Shown here: positions 27,601 to 34,660 of the stretch, piece after piece
How positions within the stretch are numbered: position 1 is the stretch's first letter
Layout: every line of letters begins with the position of its first letter
Source: Pseudomonas marginalis
Lineage (GTDB): Bacteria; Pseudomonadota; Gammaproteobacteria; Pseudomonadales; Pseudomonadaceae
Length of the DNA: 64,000 nucleotides
Assembly: GCF_900105325.1 (NCBI RefSeq)
Contig: NZ_FNSU01000003.1
Span: forward strand, 1,922,001 to 1,986,000
Reading direction: 5' to 3'
Translations under genes and position numbers: made by a program
Notes under the pieces: model-generated
Databases searched by the model: none
What the model was told of the DNA's origin: nothing
What the model saw: only the letters and a program-made list of their open reading frames with translations

Positions 27601-28358
27601 GGTTTGAAGCCATCAGCGGTGATATGCACCTGGGCCGGGAGGTTGTCCGCCAGGGGTTGCAGCTCGCCCTTGAGCTTGGCCGGCAGGTAGCCGCTGCTGT
27701 CGGCGTCGAGCCTGAGGGTCTTGAGCAGGTCGCCCTCGACCTTGAGCGCCACCGTCCACGGCGCGCCGTCGGGGGCGTAGGGCAGGTTCAGATTGCCGCT
27801 GGCGGTCAGCGGCCAGTCGCCGCTGGGTTGCAACAGGCCGTTCAGGTCCAGCACCAGGCCGTCCCGTTGCAGGTGCACCGTGTCAATCTGCATGCCGGCG
27901 GCGGTCCAGTGCGCGGCCAGTTGCAGGCCCTTGAGTTGTTCGCTGCCGTTAAGCAGCAGGCTGCCGACACGAACGTCGCCCAACTGAATGGAAACGGGCA
28001 GCTTCAGGTCGGGCAATCGAATCGGCCCGCTGCTTTCTTCGGTGCTCGGCGCAACGTCCAGGCGGACTTGCTCCACATCCAGGCGATTGATGCACAGGGT
28101 CATGCGCAACAGGCACGCCGGCGACCAGTCAAACGTCGGCGCATCGAGTTCGACGCGACTGCCGTCCTGCGCCCACAACAGATGATCGGCGCGCCACTGG
28201 CCGCCCAGACGGCCGTGGAAATTCTCTACGCTCAAACCCGGTACACGCCCCAGCGCCCAGCGACTGCCCGCCTGGGTACCGACGACCGCCCACAGGGCCA
28301 GCAACAGCACGACAAGGATGGCCAACACGACCAGCCCCGCTATTTTCACACCACGCAT
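24687..28358 (-). CDS. tamB: Translocation and assembly module protein TamB
   Basis: The 1223-residue protein is anchored in the inner membrane by an N-terminal helix (about 6-28, IAGLVVLAILVVLLLALWAVVG) and spans the periplasm as a long beta-taco groove made of repeated AsmA/TamB-like strands. The C-terminal DUF490/TamB domain (about 880-1223) ends in a strand with the aromatic DIFYKRDF. With TamA it helps assemble outer-membrane proteins, and TamB-like proteins also move phospholipid to the outer membrane. The ATG at 28358 overlaps the tamA stop (TGATG); a GTG one codon upstream is possible. Confidence 0.95.
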   Translation of the reverse strand: MRGVKIAGLVVLAILVVLLLALWAVVGTQAGSRWALGRVPGLSVENFHGRLGGQWRADHLLWAQDGSRVELDAPTFDWSPACLLRMTLCINRLDVEQVRLDVAPSTEESSGPIRLPDLKLPVSIQLGDVRVGSLLLNGSEQLKGLQLAAHWTAAGMQIDTVHLQRDGLVLDLNGLLQPSGDWPLTASGNLNLPYAPDGAPWTVALKVEGDLLKTLRLDADSSGYLPAKLKGELQPLADNLPAQVHITADGFKPSADLPDTLQLNQLDLTAKGDLGSGYQLLGKAVLPAEKGPVDLLLQGKVDAKGAQIAGLDLNAGDKQSLKLTAQLDWQQGFSAEAKIDWLDFPWHRLYPLIDEPQVVLRTFNGEVSYKDGNYLGNLKADLDGPAGKFNLVTPFSGDLTQIFLPELKLTAGQGKAEGHLSLQFADGIAWDTALDLSALNPAYWVAELPGTLAGPLRSKGEFKHEQLKLNADLDLKGRLRGQTAVLAAKAEGAGEQWTLANLDIRLGDNRINGSGSLQQRLAGQIDIKLARLAQLWPQLRGQVNGRLDVAGSLKAPQGKLDLKGQQLAFADNRLQSLSLDATLDSAQRAKIDLKGSGIQSGDTQVGTLTASAQGDIRNQKVQLDLAGPLVKLALALDGNLDQGNWRGRLASGDVQAGGQDWRLQAPAKIEHMADGKLTFAAHCWISGAASLCGEDQRLMPEPKLRYHLKQFPIDSLAAFLPKDFAWQGKLNADVQLDLPDSGPKGVVAVDASGGTLRVKDKDQWLDFPYDTLKLETTLNPKRIDTQLNFRGGKLGELLLQAQINPLPKNKPISGNFSLTGLDLAVARPFVPMVEKLSGKLNGSGRIAGGLLAPQVNGNVNLVGGEVSGPELPISLEGLNVQALIAGESVQLNGAWRSGKAGQGSLKGQIDWGQALVVDLSLQGSQLPVTVEPYAVLEVAPDLKISLKNDKLAIAGKVRIPRGDITVRELPPSTVKVSDDTVIVGSQTEEGKPPMAMAMDIDVAVGEDQLNFSGFGLTAKVQGHVHIGDNMDTRGELWLNDGRYRAYGQRLDVRRARLLFAGPLDQPYLDIEAIRKTDDVVAGIRLSGSAEQPTTQIFSEPAMSQEQALSYLVLGRPLSSTGEDNNMLAQAALGLGLMGSAGVTSDLANKLGIRDFDLDTQGSGNNTAVVASGKITEKLSLRYGVGVFEPASTIALRYLLSKKVYLEVASGVASSLDIFYKRDF

Positions 28359-30085
28359 CACAGCTCAGGTCCCATGGAAAAGTGCAATCGAACGCCGCCC
28401 GGGTCTTCCAGGGCATGGGCCAGGTCCAGGCGGATCGGCCCGACCGGCGAGACCCAGCGGATGCCGACACCCACACCGGTCTTCAAGCTGGGCAACTCCA
28501 GGGAGTTGAACGAGTTGCCCTGGTCGATAAAGGTCGCAATCCGCCATTTTTCGGCGATGGAATATTGATACTCGGCACTCAGGGCCACCATGTAGCGGCC
28601 GCCGATACGGTCGCCCCGGTCATTCTCCGGCGACAGGGTCTGGTACTCGTAGCCGCGCACACTCTGATCACCACCGGCGAAGAACCGCAGCGATGGTGGC
28701 ACCGACTTGTAGCCGTTGGTGGCACTGCCGCCGACCTGGGCCCGCGCCAAGAAGCGGTGGTTGTCCCACAGGGTGGTCAGGCCCTTGACCATGGCCGTGC
28801 CGTACAGCAGGTTGGTGTCGGAGCCCAGCCCCTCCTTCGCCACCTTGCTGTCGAATTGCAGGCGGTAGCCGTTGTGGGGGTCGATGCGGTTATCACTGCG
28901 CAGGTAGGAATAACTCACACCCGGCATCACCAGGTTACTGAGGCCCGAGTCATTGCCCAGGCGGTATTCTTCGCGCTGGTATTTGAGCGAGATCACCCGG
29001 GTCCAGCCACTGGGCAACTTGCTGTGCCATTCGGGCCCGAGGGTGAGCAATTTACTCAAGGTGTCGGTGTTGGCGATTTCTTCATTCTGATAACCGCCGG
29101 CGAAACGCAGTTTATCGGTGAGCGGCGGGTCCAGCGGGATGTCGTACCACAGCCCGACGTTCTGCCGAGGCGCCGACAGTTCAGCTTCCCAGCCATAGCT
29201 GTGGCCCTGGGGATTGACCCAGTGGCGCGTCCAGTTGGCCTTGCCGCGCGGGCCGACGTCGGTGGAGAAACCCAGGCCCAGGCCCATGGTGCGTGGCTTG
29301 CGGGTCTCCAGGTTGACGGCCACCGGGATCACGTCATTGGCCGAAGCCGCAGGCGCGGCGTCGACGCGCACGCCTTCGAAAAAGCCGCTGGCTTGCAGGT
29401 TCTGGTTGAGTTCGGCGATCAGTTCGGAATCGTAGGGGGCGCCACTTTTAAACGGCACCATGCGTTGCAGCAGCTCTTCGTCAAACGGCGTATCGCCGGC
29501 AAAGCTGACCTTGCCCAAGGTGTAGCGCGGGCCGCTGTCATAGATGAGTTCGATATCGGCGACACCGGCCTGGGGGTCTACCGAGAGTTTCTGGTGAGTG
29601 AAACGCCCGCTGAAAAAGCCGTAGCGCGAGGCCTGGTTCTGGATCAGACGCTTGGCGTCTTCGTAGTGGCCGTGGTTGAGCACGGCGCCGGATTTCAGGT
29701 CGTCGCTGGCGGGCACGCGAAAGGCCTTGAGGTCCGCGGCCGGGCCGTCGACCCGAATGGTCACGTTGCGCAGATGCACCGGTTCGCCGGGGTCGATGGT
29801 GAGGATCAGGCGCGGGTTCTTGCCGCCCTTCACATCGCTTTCGATCCGGGGCTGATAGAAACCTAAAGCCTGGGCGGCTTTGCGCGCCTGCTCTTCGGCC
29901 CCACGGCTGAACCGCAGCAAGGCCTCTTCGTCACGCTCGCCCACCCCGCCGATATAGCCTTCGATGTTGGCTTTCAACGCGTCGTTTTTTGGCTTGATCC
30001 GCACGTCCAATTCGCTTTGCGCGAATGCGCCGCAGCTTATGAACAGCAGAACCAAGCCGCTGGTAAATCTTCCTGGAAACTTCAT
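28358..30085 (-). CDS. tamA: Outer-membrane translocation and assembly module protein TamA
   Basis: The 575-residue Omp85-family protein has a cleavable signal peptide (about 1-22, ending AFAQ), three POTRA domains (about 25-260) and a C-terminal 16-stranded barrel with the family RGYEYQTLSPENDRG block (lid-lock RGY) and the terminal-strand signature ending in RLHFSMGPEL. It works with TamB, encoded directly downstream with a one-base overlap. Confidence 0.95.
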   Translation of the reverse strand: MKFPGRFTSGLVLLFISCGAFAQSELDVRIKPKNDALKANIEGYIGGVGERDEEALLRFSRGAEEQARKAAQALGFYQPRIESDVKGGKNPRLILTIDPGEPVHLRNVTIRVDGPAADLKAFRVPASDDLKSGAVLNHGHYEDAKRLIQNQASRYGFFSGRFTHQKLSVDPQAGVADIELIYDSGPRYTLGKVSFAGDTPFDEELLQRMVPFKSGAPYDSELIAELNQNLQASGFFEGVRVDAAPAASANDVIPVAVNLETRKPRTMGLGLGFSTDVGPRGKANWTRHWVNPQGHSYGWEAELSAPRQNVGLWYDIPLDPPLTDKLRFAGGYQNEEIANTDTLSKLLTLGPEWHSKLPSGWTRVISLKYQREEYRLGNDSGLSNLVMPGVSYSYLRSDNRIDPHNGYRLQFDSKVAKEGLGSDTNLLYGTAMVKGLTTLWDNHRFLARAQVGGSATNGYKSVPPSLRFFAGGDQSVRGYEYQTLSPENDRGDRIGGRYMVALSAEYQYSIAEKWRIATFIDQGNSFNSLELPSLKTGVGVGIRWVSPVGPIRLDLAHALEDPGGVRLHFSMGPEL

Positions 30086-30149
30086 AGGCGCGGATGCTAC
30101 ACGAGCTGGGGAGAAACTTAGAACTCAGAGGATTCTGAAAAATTCTGCG

Positions 30150-30794
30150 CTAAGCCGTTGCAGCATGTAACACCTGCGGATTGGGGTGGAAAAATACGTG
30201 TTCCAGAATCGGTCCTACAGCCACTTCGCCGATCTCCTCATAGCCCTGGCGTTTGTAGAACTCCAGATAGCGCGAATTCCCCGTGTCCAACACCACACCG
30301 GACGAATGCGGGTCTTCAGCGCACCAGTTGTGTACCGCCTCCAGCAGCTGTTCACCGTAGTGCTTGCCCTGGAATTGCGGATGAATGCCCAATAGCGGTA
30401 ACACATGCACCGACTCGTTGGGCAGGCAGGCCATCACCGCATAGTGGTAGTCCAGGTAGCGCCGGGTACCGCGCACGCCGGTGCTCAGCCACATGCGCAA
30501 TTGCCAGGCCCAGCTTTCGGTAATCCCCAGGCGTCGCTGCGGTGGCGCGATCAGCGCGATGCCGATCAGGCGGTCGTTGACGAACAGGCCGATGGCGGGA
30601 AGTTTCTGGAAGAAATGCTGCTTGACCAGTTCGCGCACCGTGGCACGTACCCGTTGTTCATAGCCTGCGCGTTCCGCCTCGAAGATGTAGGCAAACGTCG
30701 GCTCATGCCGATAGGCCTGGTACAGCAGCGAGCGGGCTTCGCGGGAGTAGCCGCTGTTGAGCAGGCGAACTTCGCCAATGGCAGTGTCAGTCAT
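30150..30794 (-). CDS. GNAT-family N-acetyltransferase
   Basis: The 214-residue protein has a GNAT core in its C-terminal half: LPLLGIHPQFQGKHYGEQLLEAV (motif A, acetyl-CoA pyrophosphate loop QFQGKHYG) and VVLDTGNSRYLEFYKRQGYEEIG (motif B). The substrate is unknown. The ATG at 30794 is chosen because GGAG lies 9 bases upstream; the frame continues eight codons further. It lies 64 bases from tamA, between the start of tamA and the start of xthA, and could be a separate unit. Confidence 0.85.
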   Translation of the reverse strand: MTDTAIGEVRLLNSGYSREARSLLYQAYRHEPTFAYIFEAERAGYEQRVRATVRELVKQHFFQKLPAIGLFVNDRLIGIALIAPPQRRLGITESWAWQLRMWLSTGVRGTRRYLDYHYAVMACLPNESVHVLPLLGIHPQFQGKHYGEQLLEAVHNWCAEDPHSSGVVLDTGNSRYLEFYKRQGYEEIGEVAVGPILEHVFFHPNPQVLHAATA

Positions 30795-30962
30795 ACAGTC
30801 AATCTCCCTGGGCGCCACTCAATAGATGGCGTTCTTATGGGTACGAACCTACGCAGCACCAGTCGTTCCCAGACATTAGCAGTGCATCTGTCCTACCGCC
30901 ACGCTGGCCCCCGTCCGACTTGTCCGCTAGCATCGCCCTTTTGCCAGACTGGACCGCCGACC

Positions 30963-31775
30963 ATGAAAATCGTCTCCTTCAATATCAACGGGCTGCGCGC
31001 CCGCCCTCATCAGCTGGCGGCACTGATTGAAAAACACCAACCCGACGTGATCGGCCTGCAGGAAACCAAGGTCCACGACGACCAGTTCCCCCTGGCCGAA
31101 GTGCAGGCCCTGGGCTATCACGTGTACTACCACGGCCAAAAAGGCCACTACGGTGTAGCGCTGCTCTCGCGCAAAGAAGCCTTGAGCGTGCACAAGGGCT
31201 TTGCCAGCGATGAAGAAGACGCCCAGCGCCGCTTTATCTGGGGCACCTTCGCCGATGAAAATGGCCAGCCGGTGACCATCATGAACGGCTATTTCCCACA
31301 AGGTGAAAGCCGCGACCACCCGACCAAGTTCCCGGCCAAGCAGCGCTTCTACGCAGATTTGCAGCACCTGCTGGAAAGCCAGTTCAGCAACGACCAGGCC
31401 CTGGTGGTGATGGGCGATGTGAACATTTCCCCGGAGGACTGCGACATCGGCATCGGTGCCGACAACGCCAAGCGCTGGCTGAAAACCGGCAAGTGCAGCT
31501 TCCTGCCTGAAGAGCGCGAGTGGATGGCGCGCCTGAAGAACTGGGGCCTGGTGGACAGCTTCCGCCACCTCAACCCCGATGTGGCCGACCGTTTCAGCTG
31601 GTTCGACTACCGCAGCCGTGGGTTCGAGGATGAGCCCAAGCGTGGGCTGCGCATTGACGTGATCATGGCCTCCAATGGCTTGCTGGCGCGGGTCAAGGAT
31701 GCCGGCGTGGATTACGACCTGCGGAGCTTGGAGAAACCGTCTGACCATGCGCCGATCTGGCTTGAGCTGAGCTGA
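30963..31775 (+). CDS. xthA: Exodeoxyribonuclease III
   Basis: The 270-residue AP endonuclease/3'-exonuclease acts in base-excision repair. Conserved elements are FNINGLRARPHQL at the start, the metal ligand Glu in GLQETKV, GDVNISPEDCDIG with the catalytic Asp/Asn, and the C-terminal PSDHAPIWLEL with the catalytic Asp-His. Frame and length agree with the family. Divergent from the GNAT gene. Confidence 0.95.
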   Translation: MKIVSFNINGLRARPHQLAALIEKHQPDVIGLQETKVHDDQFPLAEVQALGYHVYYHGQKGHYGVALLSRKEALSVHKGFASDEEDAQRRFIWGTFADENGQPVTIMNGYFPQGESRDHPTKFPAKQRFYADLQHLLESQFSNDQALVVMGDVNISPEDCDIGIGADNAKRWLKTGKCSFLPEEREWMARLKNWGLVDSFRHLNPDVADRFSWFDYRSRGFEDEPKRGLRIDVIMASNGLLARVKDAGVDYDLRSLEKPSDHAPIWLELS

Positions 31776-31802
31776 TCCCCTTGACTGTGTACTCGGGCCA
31801 AA

Positions 31803-31825
31803 TGTAGGAGGGGGCTTGCCCCGAT
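31803..31825 (+). repeat. Single REP (GTAGGAGGGGGCTTGCCCCGA)
   Basis: A solo REP of the GTGGGAGGGGGC family, with A in place of G at the fourth position, 28 bases behind xthA. No inverted partner was seen nearby. Confidence 0.8.
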
Positions 31826-31925
31826 CGCGGTGTATCAGTAACAGATAGGCTGACTGTCAGTCACATTATTGAAATCCAAGTGACTTAATCTCGCGGCACT
31901 CCCTTTGGCTTGAGAAGGTGCCGGC

Positions 31926-33260
31926 ATGATGCTGCGCGTTCTGTTCCTGTTGTGTAGCGCGTTTTCCCTCTGCGTCGTGGCTGCCCCCCTCCCCGTTCCC
32001 GACCAAGGCCCGGCTTTGCGCATCCAGGGTTCCAACACCATTGGCGCGGCGCTGGGGCCGGCGTTGGTCAAGGGGTTGATGGAGCATCAGGGCCTGCAGG
32101 CGGTGCACAGCGAACCGGCCGAGGGCGCCAATGAACAGCACGTGATCGGCAAGACACGCCAGGGCAGGACGGTGACCGTCGAGGTGGCGGCCCATGGTTC
32201 CAGCACGGGGTTTGCCGCGCTGAAAAACGCCAGCGCCGACCTGGCCGCCTCGTCCCGGCCGATAAAAGACAGCGAACTGGTGGACCTCGAACCGCTCGGC
32301 GACCTGAAAAGCCCCGAGGCCGAACAGGTGATCGCCATCGACGGCCTGGCCATTATCCTCAACCCGCGCAACCCGCTGAATACGTTGAACACCGAGCAAC
32401 TGGCGCAGATTTTCAACGGCGAAATCAACACCTGGGAAGCATTGGGCGGGATCGGCGGCGCCATTCACCTGTACGCGCGGGATGATCAATCCGGCACCTA
32501 TGACACCTTCAAGGACCTGGTGCTGCGCCTGCGCGGCAAGCCCCTGGCCGCGTCCGCCAAGCGCTTCGAGTCCAGCGAAGCGTTGTCCGATGCGGTGAGC
32601 CGGGATCCCCAGGGCATCGGTTTTATCGGCTTGCCTTACGTGCGCCAGGCCAAGGCGGTGGCAATTGTCGATGGCGACTCGCAACCGATGTTGCCGTTGA
32701 ACAGCCTGATTGCCACCGAGGATTACCCGCTGTCACGTCGGCTGTTCTTCTACCTGCCGCCCGCCTCCAGCAACCCGTGGGCCAAGGCCCTGGTGGACTT
32801 TGCCCAGAGCAGCAAAGGCCAGGCGATTGTGGCGGCCAATGGGTTTATTGCGCAGCAGGTGCAGGCGATGACGGTGGAGCCACGCCCTTCGATGCCCGAC
32901 GATTACCAGGCGATTGCCCGCGACGCCCAGCGTTTGAGCGTGAATTTTCGCTTCGAGGAAGGCAGCGCCAGCCTGGACAACAAGGCGCGCCAGGACGTGC
33001 AGCGCGTCGTGGCCTATATAAAGCGCCACAACCAACTCGACAAGCAGGTAACGCTGGTGGGATTCGGCGATGCCAAGAATGACCCGCAACGGGCCGCGCT
33101 GCTCTCGAAGCTGCGGGCGATGGCGGTACGCCGGGAGCTGGTCAAGAATGGCGTGGTATTGCGCGATATTCGCGGCTTCGGCGCACAGATGCCGGTGGCG
33201 GCGAATACGGCGGATGAGGGGCGGATCAAGAATCGGCGGGTGGAGGTTTGGGTGTACTGA
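31926..33260 (+). CDS. Phosphate-binding-protein-like/OmpA fusion protein
   Basis: The 444-residue protein starts with a signal peptide (about 1-20, ending VVAAP). Residues 29-310 form a PstS-like periplasmic binding domain (IQGSNTIGAALGPAL, HGSSTGFAAL, ARDDQSGTYDTFKDLVL with the Ser-Gly-Thr oxyanion loop, SRDPQGIGFIGLPYV). Residues about 335-444 form an OmpA-type peptidoglycan-binding domain (VNFRFEEGSASLDNKA, and NRRVEVWVY at the end). The fusion suggests a binding protein tethered to the cell wall rather than a free transporter component; no pst permease genes are near. GAAGGTG precedes the ATG. Ligand and role are inferred. Confidence 0.85.
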   Translation: MMLRVLFLLCSAFSLCVVAAPLPVPDQGPALRIQGSNTIGAALGPALVKGLMEHQGLQAVHSEPAEGANEQHVIGKTRQGRTVTVEVAAHGSSTGFAALKNASADLAASSRPIKDSELVDLEPLGDLKSPEAEQVIAIDGLAIILNPRNPLNTLNTEQLAQIFNGEINTWEALGGIGGAIHLYARDDQSGTYDTFKDLVLRLRGKPLAASAKRFESSEALSDAVSRDPQGIGFIGLPYVRQAKAVAIVDGDSQPMLPLNSLIATEDYPLSRRLFFYLPPASSNPWAKALVDFAQSSKGQAIVAANGFIAQQVQAMTVEPRPSMPDDYQAIARDAQRLSVNFRFEEGSASLDNKARQDVQRVVAYIKRHNQLDKQVTLVGFGDAKNDPQRAALLSKLRAMAVRRELVKNGVVLRDIRGFGAQMPVAANTADEGRIKNRRVEVWVY

Positions 33261-33344
33261 GGCCTTAGCCTTGCGGTGTTCGGAATGGCCTCATCGGGGT
33301 GTAGAACCGTAGACATCGTTTACATCTGAAACCGGGGACATCGT

Positions 33345-34493
33345 TTACACATTTGAGGCCTGGACGCGGGTCATACCTCGTCCAAGCCTCCCCAAGGGAT
33401 AATCACACAGGTACAAATCCCAAGCTTCATCTTCAGCTTCTTTGAGCCCTATCCTTTCCCCGGACAGCGCCTCGCTGATAAATACCAACTTGCCGTTCCA
33501 CTTGATCGATCCGTCCTGCCTGACGCTTCGAACTTTCATTTCTGCCGGATATTCCACATCGGGCAAGCATCCTGGATAAATTCGGGTGGACGGCACATAC
33601 AAGTCTCCTGGACGTTTCATGCCGAGCGCTTCGTGAGGGCGTACGTAATTAAACTCATGCCTGAAATGCTCCAGCAAAAGCTGCTGCTCGACTAAGTTTT
33701 TCCCTAAGGGCAACTCAAGTTTCAAGCTACGGTGCATTCGTTCATGGCGACCATTCTGGGCGGGTCTTCCCGGCATGGTTCGCTCGGGATAAATACCCAG
33801 CCGAATCCACCAAACTGCCAGTGTGGATATTCTTGCCAGGCCAGGAGAGGCGAACGGTACCCCGTTGTCCGAACGGATAACTTCCGGCATGCCGTACTCC
33901 TGAAAAAGCCTCTCAAAGGCCTGTTTTACAGGCTGGGTCATGATCTTGGGATGGGCCCTGCACGCTAAAATCAGACGCGACGCATGGTCTGTGACGGTCA
34001 AAGGGAAGCACATCTGAGCATTAAGCATCTTGAACTGCCCTTTGTAGTCAGCACACCACGTCTTGTTAGGTTCGTCGGCCTTTCGCATTTGTGCGTGGGA
34101 AATGCTGTGTCGGCGTTTGAAGCGCCGCTTTTTGACGAGCCCAAGTCGGTCAAGCCATTGACCGGCCGTACTTGGAGAGGGCCAGGTGACGGAGGGATCT
34201 TCCAGCCGTAATAGTTCGAGAAGCTTTTTCGGCCCCCATTTATCGTGAGCCTCCTTCATCGCGACTACACGGGCCAAAATCTCGTCGTCGGTTTTATTTG
34301 GGCTGTTGTGAGGTCGCCGGGACAGTTCGGATAAAGACCTCAAGTCGCCGTCGTGCCGGGCAATCCACTTATCGACGGTAGGTCGGCTAACGTCAAAGCG
34401 GCGTGCCAACTGGCTTTTGGTGAAGTTGCCAGAAAGCCAATCAGCTACCAGCTTGATTCTTTGATTCATGGGGGACTCTTGGTTCCAGGGCAT
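33345..34493 (-). CDS. IS481-family transposase
   Basis: The 382-residue DDE transposase has an N-terminal helix-turn-helix (FTKSQLARRFDVSRPTVDKW, about 27-46) and an integrase core with the DDE residues in WCADYKGQF, VIRSDNGVPFAS and NGRHERMHRSL. The C-terminal part is typical of IS481. The ATG at 34493 is chosen over one eight codons later because AGGAGGT lies 8 bases upstream. That site lies in a perfect hairpin. The stop codon lies in one of the terminal repeats. The frame is intact, so the element may still be active. Confidence 0.93.
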   Translation of the reverse strand: MPWNQESPMNQRIKLVADWLSGNFTKSQLARRFDVSRPTVDKWIARHDGDLRSLSELSRRPHNSPNKTDDEILARVVAMKEAHDKWGPKKLLELLRLEDPSVTWPSPSTAGQWLDRLGLVKKRRFKRRHSISHAQMRKADEPNKTWCADYKGQFKMLNAQMCFPLTVTDHASRLILACRAHPKIMTQPVKQAFERLFQEYGMPEVIRSDNGVPFASPGLARISTLAVWWIRLGIYPERTMPGRPAQNGRHERMHRSLKLELPLGKNLVEQQLLLEHFRHEFNYVRPHEALGMKRPGDLYVPSTRIYPGCLPDVEYPAEMKVRSVRQDGSIKWNGKLVFISEALSGERIGLKEAEDEAWDLYLCDYPLGRLGRGMTRVQASNV

Positions 34494-34516
34494 GATCAGT
34501 TACCTCCTGATCATGC
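34490..34516 (-). promoter_or_regulatory. Hairpin around the transposase ribosome binding site and start
   Basis: On the minus strand GCATGATCAG and CTGATCATGC are perfect 10-base arms around a 7-base loop (GAGGTAA). The Shine-Dalgarno sequence straddles the left arm and loop and the start ATG lies in the right arm. Such a structure in the mRNA could hold transposase translation low. Confidence 0.65.
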
Positions 34517-34575
34517 GTATTAGCCTGTAAACCATGTCCCCGGTTAGAAATGTAAACGATGTCCCCGGTTTGTAC

Positions 34576-34646
34576 CGGGGCAAGCCCCCTCCCACATTTT
34601 GATTTGGGAATACAGTCAAAGTGTGGGAGGGGGCTTGCCCCGATTG
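34576..34646. repeat. REP pair at the right border of the IS
   Basis: CGGGGCAAGCCCCCTCCCACA (34576-34596) and GTGTGGGAGGGGGCTTGCCCCG (from 34621) are inverted relative to each other around a 24-base spacer. The left REP is split from its first bases by the IS element. The unit lies between the fusion-protein gene and the acyl-CoA dehydrogenase gene. Confidence 0.85.
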
Positions 34647-34660
34647 CAGGCGGCGCGGTG

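Larger units (their letters stand above)
33300..34575. mobile_element. IS481-family insertion sequence, 1276 bp, inserted in a REP
   Basis: The element carries one transposase gene and has imperfect terminal inverted repeats. Each end contains two tandem 19-base copies of ACCGGGGACATCGTTTACA-type sequence 25 bases apart (33306-33324 and 33331-33349; 34526-34544 and 34551-34569). CGGGG at 33295-33299 and 34576-34580 is a likely 5-base target duplication. Removing the element restores a REP reading ATCGGGGCAAGCCCCC, so it inserted into a REP. The element appears intact. Confidence 0.85.

Noticed and set aside
24672..28568. 1298-codon plus-strand open frame opposite tamB
   Set aside because: Such long antisense frames arise from the codon bias of GC-rich genes; the product is Gln/Val/His-rich without domains, while the minus-strand frame is a clear TamB.
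31854..31871. Possible Pho box upstream of the PstS-OmpA gene (CTGTCAG...)
   Set aside because: Only the first half-site resembles CTGTCAT; the second half (ATTATTG) does not match at the required spacing.
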